Shown here piece after piece: positions 10,583-18,018 of a stretch of 35,102 nt of DNA; within the stretch, counting starts at the first letter, position 1, and the number at the start of each line of letters is the position of its first letter. This DNA comes from Suillus spraguei (Eukaryota; Basidiomycota; Agaricomycetes; Boletales; Suillaceae). The position numbers were made by a program, and so were the translations under genes. The notes under the pieces are model-generated. The model saw only the letters and a list, made by a program, of their open reading frames with translations. It made no database searches and was not told the origin of the DNA. The DNA lies in NCBI GenBank assembly GCA_016800925.1, contig JABCPU010000613.1, forward strand, positions 1-35,102, read 5' to 3'.

Positions 10583-11060
10583 AACTGGTCATTGTTCAAC
10601 GGGTCGTGAATTTTGCCATTTCTTGGGGTGACAATGAAAAGCCAGGGGTAGCCCGTTCTTCTTCCGATCTGTATCTAAGTCGAGTTCAATTTCGTCAGAC
10701 TTCGTTGTTCGAGGGAGGGCAAGTGTTTCAGCAGCCCAATCTATACTTGGGTTCATGGCGTGTAACCACAGGATTCCCAGAAGGATTTGATCTCTTCGTC
10801 CGAGTTTAGTGATATTGAACTTTCCATACATGGTCCGTTCATCAATTTTTACCACTAGGAGACAGTAATGCATGATCGGCCCTCCCTTGATAAGAGTTCC
10901 ATCTGCCGTAGTAACTCAAAATGGTGTCTTAAGTTTTCGTGGTGTGATTTGATGGAGTTTCACAAACTCCTCGGAAATGAACGTCCCTGCTGCGCCAGAA
11001 TCGATAACAGCAGTAGTGTCGACGGATTTTAAGCGAGTGAAGGGTGATAGGGATACAAAG
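10583..11060 (-). pseudogene. Gypsy retropepsin segment of pol
   Basis: Aspartic protease (retropepsin). The catalytic motif is AVIDSGAAGTFI at about 11015-10980, with the active Asp at codon 11005-11003. After KTPF comes a TGA (10916-10918). The same frame then resumes with VTTADGTLIKGGPI, then KLGRRDQILLG and WLHAMNPSIDW, the usual end of the gypsy protease region. Further in-frame stops at about 10589 and 10574 separate it from reverse transcriptase. It lies in the same frame as the CCHC knuckle upstream. Confidence 0.82.
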
Positions 11061-11370
11061 TTCTTTTCTTTCACCTACAGCATGTACAAGCCTTAGTAAT
11101 ACATTGGGAGCAACATACGTCAAATCCTTGTTTCTCCAATTTAAAAATCCTCTACAATCCACCTTATGGTTTCATCTTCTTTGTCTTTGACTTCAGTTTG
11201 ATGGAGCGGAGTCTTCTTCTTCCTTTCAGGACAGTTATTAATACGGTGTCCAGTTTTCTTGCATCTGAAGCATTGTCCTTTTTCATACACTCGGATCTTT
11301 CCATATCAGAGATTCGATCTACTACCATTGCATTTGAATCTCGACTTGGTGTGTAACACGCATTTCCATA

Positions 11371-11375
11371 GTTCT
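11371..11375. repeat. Target site duplication GTTCT, left copy
   Basis: GTTCT immediately precedes TGTCATATACC at 11376. It recurs at 12145-12149 immediately after TAACA. It defines the nested insertion in gag. Confidence 0.9.
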
Positions 11376-12144
11376 TGTCATATACCATACTTCTAATCTC
11401 AGATCCGACCATATCCGTCCAGATCCGATCGTTTCCATATCCGTCCGGTCCACAGATCCTGTCCGGACCACCCATCCGAATGTACTCACTTCTCGCACCT
11501 TAACTCCCTTGTGTACATCTGCGTCTATCTCCTTTCGTCATTTCTCCTGCTACCGGTACTCTGGCTGTTTATATTCCCGTCCTGTGTTACTGATCCGTTT
11601 CCTGTGTTCATTTCCGATTCATGCTTACTGATCCACTGTGCATTAACTACTAGACTTCCGTTACACTTCGTACATAGCCCTCGGTCCCGGACTTGCTGAT
11701 TATCCGTCTTAGATACTTACAGTATATAAACCACTTGTAGATCTCCGTAGAACCTCAGTTCAAATATCATCTTAGATTCTACTCATTCTGCCTCCTCCGG
11801 ACTTAAGCCACTTTCCGCTTTAAGTCACCTTCCGAGACTTAGGATTGATTCCTATAGTCTATATCTCCGACTCTATCTTCGGATAGTCTATCTCCGTTAG
11901 TTTCTAGTTAGGAACTCGTTCCGAAACTAGCCTTAATCTCTGTCCTCTCCTTACGTTCCGAATAACCTTCGGACGTACCATATCCGACACCTTCGGACAC
12001 CCAGATCTGTCACGCAACTCCTTCCGGGTCTTCGGACGAATAACTCCTCCCTGAAATAAGGGGCATTACTCGAGAAAGGGGCACAGTGCACGAACTGAGG
12101 CCAAAGCCCTTCGGATCTCTCTACCCTTGAGTACAGTCTTAACA
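11376..12144 (+). mobile_element. Solo-LTR-like element A (769 bp) inside gag
   Basis: 769 bp starting TGTCATATACC and ending TCTTAACA, flanked by GTTCT on both sides. No internal coding region is present. A TATA box (CAGTATATAAACC, about 11720-11732) and a downstream CCTCAGT show the plus strand is the transcript sense. The 3' end holds a block around 12079-12110 (AAGGGGCACAGTG, then CTGAGGCCAA) that is shared with element B at 13952-15229. The sequence is pyrimidine-rich and full of TCCG/CGGA half-sites that form short hairpins. A solo LTR left by recombination is the simplest reading; a short non-autonomous element is possible. Confidence 0.85.
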
Positions 12145-12149
12145 GTTCT
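12145..12149. repeat. Target site duplication GTTCT, right copy
   Basis: Exact partner of 11371-11375. Joining the flanks through one copy restores the gag frame. Confidence 0.9.
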
Positions 12150-12867
12150 TCTTCTTATGTGGAGCATGACATGCTCGCAACGCCAGAAGGCATTGGTGGG
12201 AGTTGTCAATGGAAATGCATTGCAATACAATGTTGCGAAATACTTCTGAGACATTGCCTGGTGCGAAGAGTTCGGTTAGGATACCTAAGTTGAGGCCGTC
12301 TTGGAAGAACTGAATCTTTGTTGTGTCGTCGGTGATATGGGCCTTAGCTGCAAGTGCCTCAAAGTCAGCGATGTAAGTGTGGAGATCGCTGCTTCCTTGT
12401 TTGAGGTCCCTGAGCTTTGTTAATGTGGTTCCTTTAGTATCCACTGGTTCAAAAGCTTCATTGAAACTTTTCATGAAATCTTTCAATGTCCCATAGCCAA
12501 CTTTTTGTCCAGAAGTGTCAGTTGATTGGGCGTGAGCAAGAAATTGTTCTTTCCAAGATTTGGCATTCTTCTTGGTCATGAAGGATGTAATGAAAATGAT
12601 TTTCTGCTTATCGGCAGTGTAAAGCTTTTCATTGATGTCGAAGTACAGGTTGCACGATTGAATGAATTCCAGAGAATTGTCGCAATCTCCATCAAAGCGG
12701 TTGGGAGACCGATTTTATATTCAAATTCTTTGGTGGTAGCCATAATGATGAATCGTCTGGTGAGTTATACTTTCTTGGTGCCTACACACGCGGTCTTGCT
12801 GTCCGTTAGGGCTTTTATCAGGTTTCGAGGAGGTGGGGTCAAAGACTGAATAGTCGATGATCGAAGG

Positions 12868-12878
12868 ACTTTAATCTT
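12868..12878 (-). other. Self-priming primer-binding site of the gypsy element
   Basis: One base inside the 5' LTR, the minus strand reads AAGATTAAAGT. This is not a tRNA 3' complement, since it has no TGG start. It is the exact 11-nt complement of ACTTTAATCTT inside the LTR (minus strand, 13149-13139). In Tf1/sushi retrotransposons the first 11 nt of the transcript fold back to prime reverse transcription. The same arrangement here implies transcription starts at 13149. A TATTTAAG box at 13183-13176 lies 34 bp upstream of that base, which fits. Confidence 0.8.
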
Positions 12879-12879
12879 T

Positions 12880-13352
12880 TGTTATGAACTGGGGTGGCAT
12901 CACCAGTGACAGTGATAAGACACAGACGGTCTGCTGGGAGGTTCGACTACGTTCAAAAGAGAACAAGGACTACTACTTAGGAAAGGTTCCAAGTAGAATC
13001 AAGGGTTCAGTCAAAGAGTCGCAACTCTAAGACGATCGGTAGAATAGAGACTAAGGCTAAGGAGTGCTTAGACTTAGAGACGATTCAGACGACTTAGGTC
13101 GGAGACCTAAGCAAAGGATATTCCAGGTAAAACCCAGTAAGATTAAAGTAAGGTATACAGGCATAATACAATGTGCTTAAATAAGCCAATATGTGTGCAT
13201 GGACCAAGAGAGACGTGAGAATGTAAGTGCGTATCCAAAGAAGGAAGGCAACTATAGTACAGATGCGTTGAGCATATGAGTCAGAGTCATGTTACATAAT
13301 ACACAAGATAAAGGAGACAAAAGAATGAATAGGGGCACATATGACTGTAACA
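12880..13352 (-). repeat. 5' LTR of the gypsy element
   Basis: 473 bp, TGTTA...TAACA. As the upstream LTR for the minus-strand transcript it should hold the active promoter: TATTTAAG at 13183-13176 and a predicted start at 13149. That gives U3 of about 203 bp and R plus U5 of about 270 bp. It differs from the other LTR at 12 positions. Confidence 0.95.
13176..13183 (-). promoter_or_regulatory. Predicted TATA box of the gypsy 5' LTR
   Basis: TATTTAAG on the minus strand, 34 bp upstream of the ACTTTAATCTT start predicted from the self-priming complement. The spacing is the normal one for a TATA-directed start. The same box exists in the 3' LTR. Confidence 0.6.
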
Positions 13353-13357
13353 GTTAA
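13353..13357. repeat. Target site duplication GTTAA, right copy
   Basis: Exact partner of 6631-6635 and also part of the Harbinger coding sequence (EEWLM/ELIIGHP). Confidence 0.95.
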
Positions 13358-13951
13358 TGGAGTTGATTATTGGCCACCCTCAGCGCATCCGCTGCGAACT
13401 TGGAGTGCACACACATGTTTTTGAGAAGCTGATCAAGGAGCTTTGTGGTCTTGGCCATAGTAACTCCTGCTATGTCTCACTGGAAGAGCAACTAGCTATT
13501 TTTCTGTATACTTGTGTCACTGGTTTGACCATCAGACATGTTGGAGAGCAGTTCCAGAGATCCAGTGATACAATTTCAAAGTAAGTCTTTAAACTATTTA
13601 TCAATATAAGTCTGATCTATTGGCATCAGGTATTTTTGCAAGATATTGTACATTTTCACTTCCCCCCCATTCTATTCAATGCATGTACACTTTCCGGACA
13701 GTAGTATCATCCCCAACAAGATTCGCGATAACCCCAAATTCTGGCCTTATTTCAAAAGCGCTATTGGTGCCATTGATGGCAGTCATATTCACGCATCCCC
13801 TCCGTCATGTGATCATACCTTCTACCATAATCGCAAGGGCTTCATATCTCAAAACTGTCTATTTGCCTGTGACTGGGACCTGAAGTTTATCTACATGGAG
13901 ACTGGATGGGAGGGTTCAGTAATGGATGCACGTCTATGGGAAGAGGCTCAT
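13358..13951 (+). pseudogene. PIF/Harbinger transposase, middle part with first catalytic Asp
   Basis: Continuation of the transposase begun at 6407. The first piece (13358-13580) has RIRCELGVHTHVFEKL and SLEEQLAIFLYTCVTGLTIR, the helix-turn-helix-like DNA-binding region. A 49-bp intron (13581-13629, GTAAGT...CAG) follows. The next exon (13630-13951) opens YFCKILYIFTSPPFYSMHV and carries the first catalytic Asp in GAIDGSHIHASPPS, then HNRKGFISQNCLFACDWDL and GWEGSVMDARLWEEAH. It is cut at CTCAT (13947-13951) by solo-LTR element B. No stop or frameshift is seen inside this piece. Harbinger transposases are DDE enzymes that move DNA elements, usually into TWA targets, with a MYB/SANT partner protein. 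Confidence 0.88.
13947..13951. repeat. Target site duplication CTCAT, left copy
   Basis: CTCAT lies directly before TGTCATATACC at 13952. It recurs at 15230-15234 directly after GTAACA. Confidence 0.92.
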
Positions 13952-15229
13952 TGTCATATACCATACTTCAGGTCCGATCCATGGACATCCGGACACCCAA
14001 TCCATACATCCTAGTCCACCCATCCAATCCAGCTCACATGTCCGATCCATCCATCCACTCCAATCCATATCCATCCATAACTAATCCATGTCCATATCCA
14101 ATCCATGCTCATATCCGAAACTATTCCCATGCACCTGTGCATTACTCCTTTTAGGTTAAATACCTGTGTCTGGCTTTCGGTTATCTCTGCACCTCTGGCT
14201 TTCGGTTATCTCGACTTCCATCTTGATAAGATATTTCGTACAAGTCTTATTTCCGAGTTCATGGCCTTGTGTTCTGCAATGCCTCAGACATAGCCTCAGA
14301 CTATCCTTACTTGCCTTCCAGCATGCTACCTACAGTATATAAACTTGTAGTACAACTCCTGCAGACCTCAGTCTGATCATTGCTTTCCTACTTCTGTATA
14401 TTCCTTTGACTTCTGTATCTTGTTACCATGTCTATATAAATCCGCTTTTATTCTCACACTTGGGCTCTGGCCCTTGTAAGCTTCCGACTCAGACCTATGA
14501 GATCATTCCCTAGGCCGGAGCCTTGATCCTTTGTCCTATATCCTTTTTGGACTTCGTCCATTTCCTGTCTCTCATCCGATTCACCTCCGACTCTACCTGT
14601 GGTAGTCTTATCCTGTCTGTTTCTATTCCGGACCTTGTCCGGAGTAGCCTATACTACCTCTACACCATATCCAGACCTACTCCTCTCTAGTAGTTAACAC
14701 CTCCCCTAAGATCCATAGAGCTACGCTCGTCCAATCATCCAATCATCTGATCATCCGCCCCTCTGCTCTTCCGCTCCTCTGAGCTCCGGACCTTCGGACC
14801 TCTGGTCCTCCGGATCTATCCTATCCTATCCTCCGACATCTATGGATCATCTTTCCCTCCAGAGCTTTGCTCCTATCCTGCCCTGGACTTTGTCCAGGAG
14901 TCCATCCTTCATCCATTCTACTTGGAACTTGTTCCAGTAGTCTTACCATTACTCCCTACCATCCGGAAATAGTGCTGGCGCATTCCCACACTCATCCAGA
15001 AGTCCTTTGGAGCTCTATTGAGCTATCCTGTCCTACAGAGTTCATCCAGACTCCGTCCGGACTTCACTATAACTCCCCCTTGGACTTCATCCAAAATTAA
15101 GGGCACATACTCAGGTAAGGGGCACAGTGTACGAGCTGAGGCCAAGCCCCTTCAACTTTCCATCCCTCTGGTACAACCCCATGTAAGACCAGGACTTCTT
15201 AGTAGCCCCAGTTTTGCATGGTTGTAACA
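13952..15229 (+). mobile_element. Solo-LTR-like element B (1278 bp) in the Harbinger gene
   Basis: 1278 bp beginning TGTCATATACCATACTTC, the same first 18 bases as element A, and ending GGTTGTAACA, with an exact CTCAT duplication. A TATA box (CAGTATATAAAC near 14331) and CAGACCTCAGT downstream correspond to those of element A. The 3' block around 15116-15150 matches element A closely. The central part is longer than in A and consists of pyrimidine-rich sequence with many small inverted repeats, such as CCTGGAC-TTT-GTCCAGG at 14882-14898. No protein is encoded. Solo LTR of the same family as A is the preferred call. Confidence 0.88.
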
Positions 15230-15234
15230 CTCAT
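15230..15234. repeat. Target site duplication CTCAT, right copy
   Basis: Exact partner of 13947-13951. Joining through one copy gives EEAHSDDLDIP, an uninterrupted Harbinger reading frame. Confidence 0.92.
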
Positions 15235-15853
15235 TCAGATGACTTAGATATTCCCCATCAAAAATACCTTTTGGGTGATGCAGGATTTCCGTCCTGCAAA
15301 GAGCTTCTTGTCCTTTACCGTGGCGTCCGATACCACCTTGCAGAGTGGGGCCATGCCAGCATTAGGTATGTTTTATTTATTTTATTTGTAATGTGTTCAA
15401 TCTTGATTTGTCAATGATAGACCTGCTTACAAGCAGGAGCTATATAACCTTCGTCACGCTTCCACACGAAATGTTATTGAACGAATCTTCAGTGTCTTGA
15501 AACAGCGCTTTCACATACTGCTATTATCACCCGAGTATAAAATGGATGTTCAGGCTCGCATCCCCGCTGCGCTATGTGCGCTTCACAATTTCATCCGCAC
15601 TCATGACGACCAGGAAGGACTTCTACCTGAGAGACGCACCATTTTTGACAATGATAACCCAGAGTATCAAGGGCAGCCTGCTGATGCAGCAGAGCTGCCT
15701 GAGGTTGTCAATGACACAAACGTACTGCGAGACTGCATTGCGCAAAAGATGTGGGATGATTACCAGTTGATTTTAGCTGAACGAGGTGCATTAAATGACT
15801 TTTCTGTAATGGATATCGACAACGATGACATTGATGATGGCAATGAGTTGTAG
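15235..15853 (+). pseudogene. PIF/Harbinger transposase, C-terminal part with Asp and Glu
   Basis: Last part of the transposase. The second catalytic Asp lies in YLLGDAGFPSCKELL, followed by YRGVRYHLAEWGHAS. An intron (15366-15420, GTATGT...TAG) precedes the final exon (15421-15853). That exon has PAYKQELYNLRHASTRNVIE, whose last residue is the catalytic Glu, then RIFSVLKQRF, ARIPAALCALHNFIR, an acidic tail and a stop at 15851. With both insertions removed, the gene from 6407/6527 to 15853 has no visible stop or frameshift and keeps the D, D, E triad. It was probably functional until it was interrupted. It ends 75 bp from the stop of the convergent MYB gene. Confidence 0.9.
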
Positions 15854-15927
15854 TACTGTACATGGTAGTACTACAAATGAGAACTGCATTTATTGTACGT
15901 GATATGATGGACTTCAAGGTATCTGAG

Positions 15928-17301
15928 TTACATGGTGGCAAACTGCTGGATGACAAACACAACGAATGCATGGCACAAAGTGTGATCTGTAGTTTCAATG
16001 TAAGAACTGGTCACTGCAGTACTTCTCACAAAGATATTCATCAGTGCAACTTTATCCTCCAGCGGTAGGTCACTATCTTGTTCCTGCATGAAACAAATGG
16101 CAAGCTTTCGTTGTTCAGTGATCTGGGTCTCATCAGTGGCGACCATCTGCATCACCAATGTGTCAGTGAGGTGGTTGAGGGCACCTTGCATGCCTATCAT
16201 TGCAACCGCATTTGTGGGCTTATTGACTTTGACCCCATTACCATTATCATGATCCTCTGGCTGGATTTGTGCAATTGCGGCAGGAGCACCAGTGGTAATG
16301 GCATTATGGTTGGAGGACTTGATTTTCTTTGACTTTGACCCTTTCTGTGAGACTGATGTGAACATTGTTGAAGGAGGAGGTGCAAGTGATGGAGGTGGTG
16401 CAAGTGACAGAGGAGGTGCAAGTGATGGAGGAAGTGCAAGTGATGGAGGAGGTGCAAGAGACTGCATGTCCATGCCGGTCATATCAGAATGTGTCTGTTT
16501 GCCAATGCTCGATGACTTGGAAAAAGGGAGAGCAGAAAGAGCAGCAGCAGTGAGTTCAGAACTTCCAGTGATAGGCACACACTCATTGTGCGTACATGGC
16601 CCCAACCAATGTCTTCTTCAGCCTCGGCCTCACCCATGTGAACATCTACCATCAGTCCAGCAACAATATCAGAACATGTAGAGGCTGTAGACACCTTGTC
16701 AGATGAGTCGTCCACAGTAGGTGCCACAGCCTTAGATGCACAATAGGAAGCACGACCTTGAGCACCGCTGCCACTTGGCAGGATGTCTTGCATTTGTACG
16801 TAGTTGTGCCATCCAGCATTTCAGTAGGGACACATGACATGATTAGCCTACAGAGACTTGAGTATGAGCAATGGATGTAGATGGCAACAGCAACTGACCT
16901 TCTTCTCCATGTAGGCATCCCACACATTGCTTGCAGTGATCCCCTCAATACCAGCTCCAATCTGATTGTCCCAGTGCGTTCCCGATGTCTTGAGGCAATA
17001 GTTTTCAATGACATGGTAGAGGCTTTTTAACTAGAGATCTCAAGATCAGTAGTTATTAGATAGTAGAATAGATCGCTCAATAACATACCAATTGCCACTT
17101 GTTCTTACAGTGGCTTGCAACCTTTGTTGGGCCAAGGGTCCAGTGCATTGCGATGGCAGTTGCAGCATCAGTATAAACCTGTGGCCTGAAATTCCCTCCA
17201 TCGCCTATTTTTGAACATTGTGAATGGAGGTATGTGACGAGAGCATCTGTCTCTGCATTGTTCCAGATTGCCTTTGCAGCTCCATCAGGAAATTCACACA
17301 T
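15928..17301 (-). pseudogene. MYB/SANT-like protein of the Harbinger element
   Basis: Second gene of a PIF/Harbinger element; such proteins bind DNA and bring the transposase to the ends. Exon 1 (17301-17089) has the Myb/SANT-like domain: AIWNNAETDALVTYLHSQ, FRPQVYTDAATAI and ASHCKNKWQL. Exon 2 (17030-16899) continues LKSLYHVIENYCLKTSGTHW, then GIEGITASNVWDAYMEKK. Exon 3 starts at 16847 with ANHVMCPY, then TGA (16821-16823) where the family has arginine, then NAGWHNYVQMQDILPSG. A frameshift near 16610 leads to the C-terminal frame, which has a proline-rich repeat of the form LAPPPS (about 16455-16370) and a helical tail. Exon phases close (71 and 44 codons). The orientation is tail-to-tail with the transposase. 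Confidence 0.82.
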
Positions 17302-17555
17302 TCCTTAACATGCTTAATCAGCTTAACTCACTTATCTCAAAACTTGTTTGCTCTCTCTCACATCATTCACCTGGCATATCTTATATTTTTTGAGTGCGAA
17401 ATACAATAAAACATGTATATTAATATATCTCAACTTTTTTTTTCTGAATTCATTCACATTGAAATTTTGGACAAGTAGATTCAATTTCACCAAGGCAGTT
17501 AAGTGTAAATAAGTCCGCATAAGGGCACGTCAAGGAATGTGTGAATTTCCTGATG
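17283..17555. repeat. Inverted repeat, 31-bp arms, at the 5' end of the MYB gene
   Basis: CATCAGGAAATTCACACATTCCT-type sequence at 17283-17305 is the exact reverse complement of 17533-17555 (23 bp). Allowing two C/T mismatches, the arms extend to 17283-17313 and 17525-17555, with 211 bp between. The left arm includes the first codons of the MYB gene (MCEFPDG). Neither arm is at a recognisable element end. Confidence 0.85.
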
Positions 17556-18018
17556 TCTCTTGGGCTGTGGCTCTTCAGACATGAGAAGTAGTTGGTAGTG
17601 GGCACAAACAATGATTCCAATTATGATCGGTATGATCTGCCTGCGCTGGTCCTGTAGATTGAGGATATGAGGCACCTCCGGCCAGTGGAATGAGGACATT
17701 GGAAGAGGTCAAGAACGTTTGAGCTCCGCCTCGGCTTGACAGAAGCCGAGGCATCTCAGCTTAGCTACTGCGGCCTAATTTCCACGAACTTTCGGTTATC
17801 GTACTAGCTCTTACCTTTTTCCGACAGTTCCCGAACACGTATTGTGATCACGTGCCGAAAGTATAACAGTAAGCGCTGGCAACCCTAATGCCGCATCTGA
17901 GCTCATCATGTTCGCAGCTGTAACACGGTGACCTCCTTCCCAAGCTTTCACTCGTCCAGCATGTCCATACCTGAGTGCCATTAATTTTATATTTACCAAT
18001 CGCTGAGATACCTTGGAC
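17314..18018. other. Spacer between the TE stack and MED12
   Basis: It holds the right inverted-repeat arm and a 66-codon minus-strand ORF (17499-17699) whose hydrophobic stretch followed by a basic segment vaguely recalls Harbinger N-termini. A perfect hairpin lies at 17728-17752 and a CACGTG E-box at 17849-17854. The right end of the Harbinger element must lie here, but I could not find its terminal repeat. The last few hundred bases are the likely MED12 promoter; no clear TATA box was seen. Confidence 0.45.
17728..17752. repeat. Perfect 10-bp hairpin GCCTCGGCTT/AAGCCGAGGC
   Basis: Left arm 17728-17737, loop GACAG 17738-17742, right arm 17743-17752. No T-run follows, so it is not a bacterial-type terminator. 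It lies about 270 bp upstream of the MED12 start. Confidence 0.6.

Larger units (their letters stand above)
11164..12742 (-). pseudogene. Gypsy gag with CCHC knuckle, split by a solo LTR
   Basis: Gag capsid region of the retrotransposon. An ATG at 12742 (MATTKEFEYKI) lies about 125 bp after the primer-binding site. A frameshift near 12697 leads into the main capsid frame with FIQSCNLYFDIN, FITSFMTKKNAKSWKEQFL, SFNEAFEP and LHTYIADFEALAAKA, typical of the retrotransposon gag family. The frame is interrupted at 12144-11376 by a solo-LTR-like insertion with duplication GTTCT. Removing the 774 bp keeps the frame (HKKKN to YGNACYTPSRDSN). After another frameshift near 11300 comes the nucleic-acid-binding zinc knuckle CFRCKKTGHRINNC (C-x2-C-x4-H-x4-C, about 11277-11235), which is in frame with protease. 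Several stops follow between 11150 and 11070. Confidence 0.88.
6636..13352 (-). mobile_element. Ty3/gypsy chromovirus LTR retrotransposon, inactive
   Basis: Full-length LTR element of 6717 bp (5948 bp without its nested insertion), transcribed on the minus strand. It has two 473-bp LTRs with TGTTA...TAACA ends and an exact GTTAA target duplication. Minus-strand order is 5' LTR, self-priming primer-binding site, gag with a CCHC zinc knuckle, retropepsin, reverse transcriptase, RNase H, integrase, chromodomain, a small extra ORF, polypurine tract, 3' LTR. That order, with a C-terminal chromodomain and self-priming, matches the Tf1/sushi group of fungal chromoviruses. It is dead: it has multiple stops and frameshifts, a solo LTR inserted in gag, and an integrase lacking its zinc-binding domain. 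It sits inside the Harbinger transposase gene. Confidence 0.95.

Noticed and set aside
11376..15229. The two related LTR-like elements as the LTR pair of one retrotransposon
   Set aside because: Each has its own different 5-bp duplication, they differ greatly in length, and the DNA between them belongs to the gypsy and Harbinger elements.
16292..16681. Plus-strand ORF rich in GGASDGG
   Set aside because: It is the antisense of the proline-rich LAPPPS repeat in the MYB/SANT gene; the repeat keeps several frames open.
17499..17699. 66-codon minus-strand ORF as a second Harbinger transposase N-terminus
   Set aside because: Only a hydrophobic stretch followed by a basic segment is suggestive; no conserved motif follows.
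17728..17752. Hairpin as a rho-independent terminator
   Set aside because: No following T-run, and the genome is eukaryotic.
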